Assembly (NCBI GenBank): GCA_011050525.1
Contig: DRFO01000016.1
Span: forward strand, 1 to 64,000
Source of the DNA: Halopseudomonas xinjiangensis
GTDB lineage: Bacteria; Pseudomonadota; Gammaproteobacteria; Pseudomonadales; Pseudomonadaceae
DNA length: 64,000 nucleotides
Direction of reading: 5' to 3'
Shown piece after piece: positions 63,999 through 64,000 of the stretch. Both the position numbers and the translations under genes were made by a program. The stretch's first letter is position 1. The number at the start of each line of letters is the position of its first letter. The notes under the pieces were generated by a model. The model did no database searches. It had not been told where the DNA came from and saw nothing but the letters and a program-made list of their open reading frames with translations.

Positions 63999-64000
63999 CA

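Noticed and set aside
1..64000. tRNA or rRNA genes
   Set aside because: No cloverleaf-like segment with TTCGA-type arm and CCA end or rRNA block was recognised by eye; a covariance search could not be run.

Overview
The window comes from a Pseudomonas-type gammaproteobacterium. The flagellar order (fliC-flaG-fliD-fliS-fleQ-fleS-fleR-fliEFGHIJ, a partner-switch trio, then fliKLMNOPQR-flhB), the braCDEFG transporter, a RhlG reductase and a RhlA/PhaG-type acyltransferase all point there. A complete ectoine/hydroxyectoine operon and a curli operon suggest a halotolerant, probably marine lineage (for example the Halopseudomonas/pertucinogena branch). The lineage is an inference from gene content and protein similarity recalled from memory; no search was run.

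Layout. 1-5.2 kb: tail of an upstream gene, a two-segment membrane protein and a small membrane protein (possible type VI-associated accessory locus), a BIME-type repeat beside a truncated EamA permease, an NhaC-type antiporter and two lipoproteins. 5.2-10.2 kb: the branched-chain amino-acid ABC transporter braC-braD-braE-braF-braG, with a hairpin terminator after braC. 10.4-14 kb: a DUF2288 protein, then a phosphonate/selenate-type ABC transporter (substrate-binding protein, ATPase, two permeases). 14.2-19.2 kb: a hydroxypyruvate-isomerase-like enzyme, a lipoprotein, a secreted SBP/sensor-domain fusion, an SDR, a four-unit BIME array and the RhlA/PhaG-like protein. 19.5-20.2 kb: a HepT/MntA toxin-antitoxin pair.

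20.4-47.9 kb is the flagellar regulon. Flagellin is preceded by two sigma-28-type promoters. Sigma-54 (-24/-12) elements precede fliD, fleSR, fliE, fliK and fliL, as expected for FleQ/FleR control. Within this block there is an XRE/AbiEii pair between two fliS paralogues, and two intergenic expansions of a GTCATTCCCGC-type hairpin element: one between fleR and fliE, and a 60-bp tandem array between fliG and fliH. The genes flhA, flhF, fleN and fliA, which often lie downstream of flhB, are not in the window.

48-52.3 kb (minus strand): a curli operon csgD-csgE-csgF-csgG followed by csgB and csgA; csgA carries about 17 curlin repeats. 52.5-58.1 kb: an alpha/beta hydrolase, then ectA-ectB-ectC-ectD-ask (minus strand), which makes ectoine and hydroxyectoine from aspartate semialdehyde. 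58.5-64 kb: rhlG, speA (arginine decarboxylase), and a subtilisin-type autotransporter protease that runs off the right edge.

The most unusual non-coding structure is the pair of hairpin-repeat expansions bracketing fliEFG, a sigma-54 promoter embedded in the fleQ terminator hairpin, and tandem BIME units. No tRNA, rRNA or CRISPR array was seen.
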